This document shows, piece after piece, positions 62,958 to 64,000 of a DNA stretch of 64,000 nt. Position 1 is the first letter of the stretch. Each line of letters opens with the position of its first letter. Source of the DNA: an uncultured Lachnospiraceae bacterium. GTDB taxonomy: Bacteria; Bacillota; Clostridia; Lachnospirales; Lachnospiraceae. The stretch is taken from the NCBI GenBank assembly GCA_947243855.1, contig CAMXIK010000001.1, positions 204,775-268,774 on the forward strand. The letters run 5' to 3'. A program made the position numbers and the translations under genes. The notes below the pieces were generated by a model. The model saw only the letters and a list, made by a program, of their open reading frames with translations. It did no database searches and had not been told where the DNA came from.

Positions 62958-63260
62958 ATGGAAAAAACAGCAACCTTAAACTTAAGAGTAAATCCAACAG
63001 TAAAACAACGAGCTGAAGATGTGCTTACACGATTAGGCATTCCGATGTCTACAGCAATAGATATGTATCTAAATCAAATTTCGTTAACAGGAGGAATCCC
63101 TTTTGCAGTAACGTTGCCGAATGCTCCCTCTGTTCTTAATGCAGACTTGATGACAATAGAGGAAATTCACAAGAAATTGCAAGAGGGATATGATGATATA
63201 CAGGCTGGCAGGGTGCAGGATGCAGCTTCTGCTTTTACGAAATTTAGGGAAAGTCATTAA
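62958..63260 (+). CDS. RelB/DinJ family antitoxin
   Basis: A 100-residue antitoxin. The N-terminal ribbon-helix-helix (about 4-50; TATLNLRVNPTVKQRAEDVL, GIPMSTAIDMYLNQI, GGIPFAV) is typical of RelB/DinJ and binds DNA; the C-terminal part should wrap the toxin. ATG 62958 has AAAGGAGATGA upstream. It is followed after two bases by the toxin gene and preceded by a promoter with a palindrome. Confidence 0.92.
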   Translation: MEKTATLNLRVNPTVKQRAEDVLTRLGIPMSTAIDMYLNQISLTGGIPFAVTLPNAPSVLNADLMTIEEIHKKLQEGYDDIQAGRVQDAASAFTKFRESH

Positions 63261-63262
63261 GC

Positions 63263-63577
63263 ATGAAACAATATAAGGTACAGATTACAGATAAGGCATT
63301 AGCGGATATGGAGGAAATCTATAATTATATTGCGATACAGTTCCAAGCACCAGAAAATGCAATAGGACAATATAACCGAATTGCGAAAGCTATTGAGGAG
63401 TTAAACATATTTCCGAAAAAAGCAAGGCTTATGGAATCTGAGAAGGAACGGGCAATAGGGTTGAGGCAGTTGGCGGTAGATAATTATTCAGTTTTCTATG
63501 TGGTCGAGAACGAGAGGGTTATTGTAATGAGAGTATTATATAGCGCATCTGATATTGGCATAAGGTTGAAGGGTTAA
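63263..63577 (+). CDS. RelE/ParE family toxin
   Basis: A 104-residue toxin of the RelE/ParE superfamily: KYKVQITDKA-like first strand, a long ADMEEIYNYIAIQF helix, a second helix ending IEELNIFP, and final strands YSVFYVVENERVIVMRVLYS. These families either cut mRNA on the ribosome or poison gyrase; the sequence does not decide which. It starts two bases after the antitoxin gene, so the two are co-translated. Confidence 0.9.
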   Translation: MKQYKVQITDKALADMEEIYNYIAIQFQAPENAIGQYNRIAKAIEELNIFPKKARLMESEKERAIGLRQLAVDNYSVFYVVENERVIVMRVLYSASDIGIRLKG

Positions 63578-63591
63578 AACAGTATAATTAT

Positions 63592-63708
63592 GATATATAA
63601 AACAATGCCTTGTCTGCTTCCGGTGCTTCCTTTCCCTCATGGCGTAAAACGTGATTATCCCAATCCGCATTGTTCTCATAATAGGCATGGTAGCTTTCGT
63701 TTTGTATG
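63592..63708 (-). pseudogene. Possible gene fragment on the minus strand
   Basis: Read on the minus strand this stretch gives NESYHAYYENNADWDNHVLR followed by HEGKEAPEADKALFYI, a protein-like composition with regular polar/aromatic pattern, closed by stops and without a start or ribosome site. It looks like a piece of a lost gene; the family is not recognised. Confidence 0.3.
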
Positions 63709-63773
63709 AGAAGCAGAATGACTTGAAAGAGCAGAAGTGTAAGATAGAGAAATCGTTACAACGATAATAAATG

Positions 63774-63806
63774 TGGGGCGTGGCGGCTGCTACGCCCCAT
63801 TTTTTG
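63774..63806 (+). terminator. Rho-independent terminator
   Basis: TGGGGCGT (63774-63781) and ACGCCCCA (63792-63799) form a perfect 8-bp stem around a 10-nt loop, followed by six T. It probably ends transcripts of the toxin-antitoxin pair. Confidence 0.8.
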
Positions 63807-63826
63807 TGGTAAATAAGGAATAAAAG

Positions 63827-63835
63827 TGGTATAAT
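63827..63835 (+). promoter_or_regulatory. Extended -10 promoter of the MBL-fold gene
   Basis: TGGTATAAT is a TGn-extended perfect -10 box, 57 bases before the ATG at 63892. No good -35 is seen. Confidence 0.55.
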
Positions 63836-63891
63836 CAAATGAGCAAATCGGAAGTTGACGCAGATAAAATGGATGAAAAGAGAGAACATCT

Positions 63892-64000
63892 ATGCTCAAT
63901 GTAGGAAGCAGGATAGTAAATAATTGGATATATCCTATTGAAAATGGCTATGTACTGATTGATACAGGGTATGAAAGCGGATTTGCACATTTTAAAAAGC
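63892..64000 (+). CDS. MBL-fold metallo-hydrolase (partial, N-terminus)
   Basis: The first 36 codons of a gene that leaves the window: MLNVGSRIVNNWIYPIENGY then VLIDTGYESGFAHFKK. The strand-turn-strand with IDTG is the usual start of metallo-beta-lactamase-fold hydrolases, just before the HxHxDH metal site, which would lie beyond the edge. ATG 63892 follows AGAGAGAAC. Substrate class cannot be told from this part. Confidence 0.65.
   Translation, partial: MLNVGSRIVNNWIYPIENGYVLIDTGYESGFAHFKK

Larger units (their letters stand above)
63578..63891 (+). other. Gene-free spacer with terminator and promoter
   Basis: No intact gene is seen in these 314 bases. It holds a possible minus-strand gene fragment (63592-63708), a short palindrome ATCGTTACAACGAT near 63752, a terminator and an extended -10 promoter. 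Confidence 0.55.

Noticed and set aside
1..64000. CRISPR array, rRNA or tRNA genes
   Set aside because: No regularly spaced repeats and no rRNA- or tRNA-like segment were recognised by eye; a covariance-model search would be needed to exclude small RNAs.

Overview
The window reads as a chromosomal segment of a spore-forming, anaerobic-type Clostridia bacterium, most likely Lachnospiraceae. This rests on gene content: a SpoIIID regulator, a SPOCS/LysM spore-type protein, the NAD-linked PyrK/PyrD pair, AgrC/LytTR signalling, several FtsX-type peptide-responsive ABC transporters, lar nickel-pincer cofactor genes and strong AGGAGG ribosome binding sites. No rRNA, tRNA or CRISPR array was seen. 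Species cannot be fixed from the sequence alone.

Layout. 1-2.5 kb: tail of an unidentified gene, a GNAT acetyltransferase and pyrK-pyrD. 2.5-7.5 kb (minus strand): DUF4956 membrane protein, VTC-type polyphosphate polymerase domain protein and two tandem CotH-kinase paralogues. 7.6-13.3 kb: small XRE regulator, SPOCS-LysM protein, membrane-fused spermidine-synthase-like protein, GH42 beta-galactosidase. 13.4-23.4 kb: mostly housekeeping genes (ispE, GntR regulator, murI, DUF1934, MFS carrier, trigger-factor-like lipoprotein, asnS, NlpC/P60 hydrolase). 23.5-34.2 kb: an FtsX-type ABC transporter, then larE-larB-larC followed directly by a nickel/peptide ABC importer, a coherent nickel-to-cofactor operon without larA. 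34.2-36.6 kb: a third CotH protein with a lamin-tail domain. 36.5-53.1 kb: three sensing/efflux modules (AgrC/LytTR pair with FtsX ABC; OmpR pair with ABC-2 transporter; XRE with FtsX ABC), separated by an MFS carrier, a PHP phosphoesterase and a short YxeA-like protein.

53.2-64 kb is more accessory in character: an intact MNT/HEPN pair, a TetR regulator, ilvB-ilvN, the scar of a second MNT/HEPN pair, spoIIID, a MATE exporter, guaA, an AT-rich NACHT NTPase gene flanked by 41/42-bp direct repeats at the guaA 3' end, a RelB/RelE-type toxin-antitoxin pair and the start of an MBL-fold hydrolase.

The most interesting signals are regulatory. At spoIIID and at the SPOCS-LysM gene, a sigma-E-like promoter overlaps a terminator-like hairpin so that the transcript would start in the loop, and the 3' arm of the hairpin carries the ribosome binding site. 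Read-through RNA would be terminated and masked, while RNA started in the loop would escape both. A related layout precedes the ABC-2 transporter at 46.2 kb, together with a 10-codon leader. The second strong signal is the repeat-flanked NACHT gene, which splits the guaA terminator and looks like a small inserted defence cassette.
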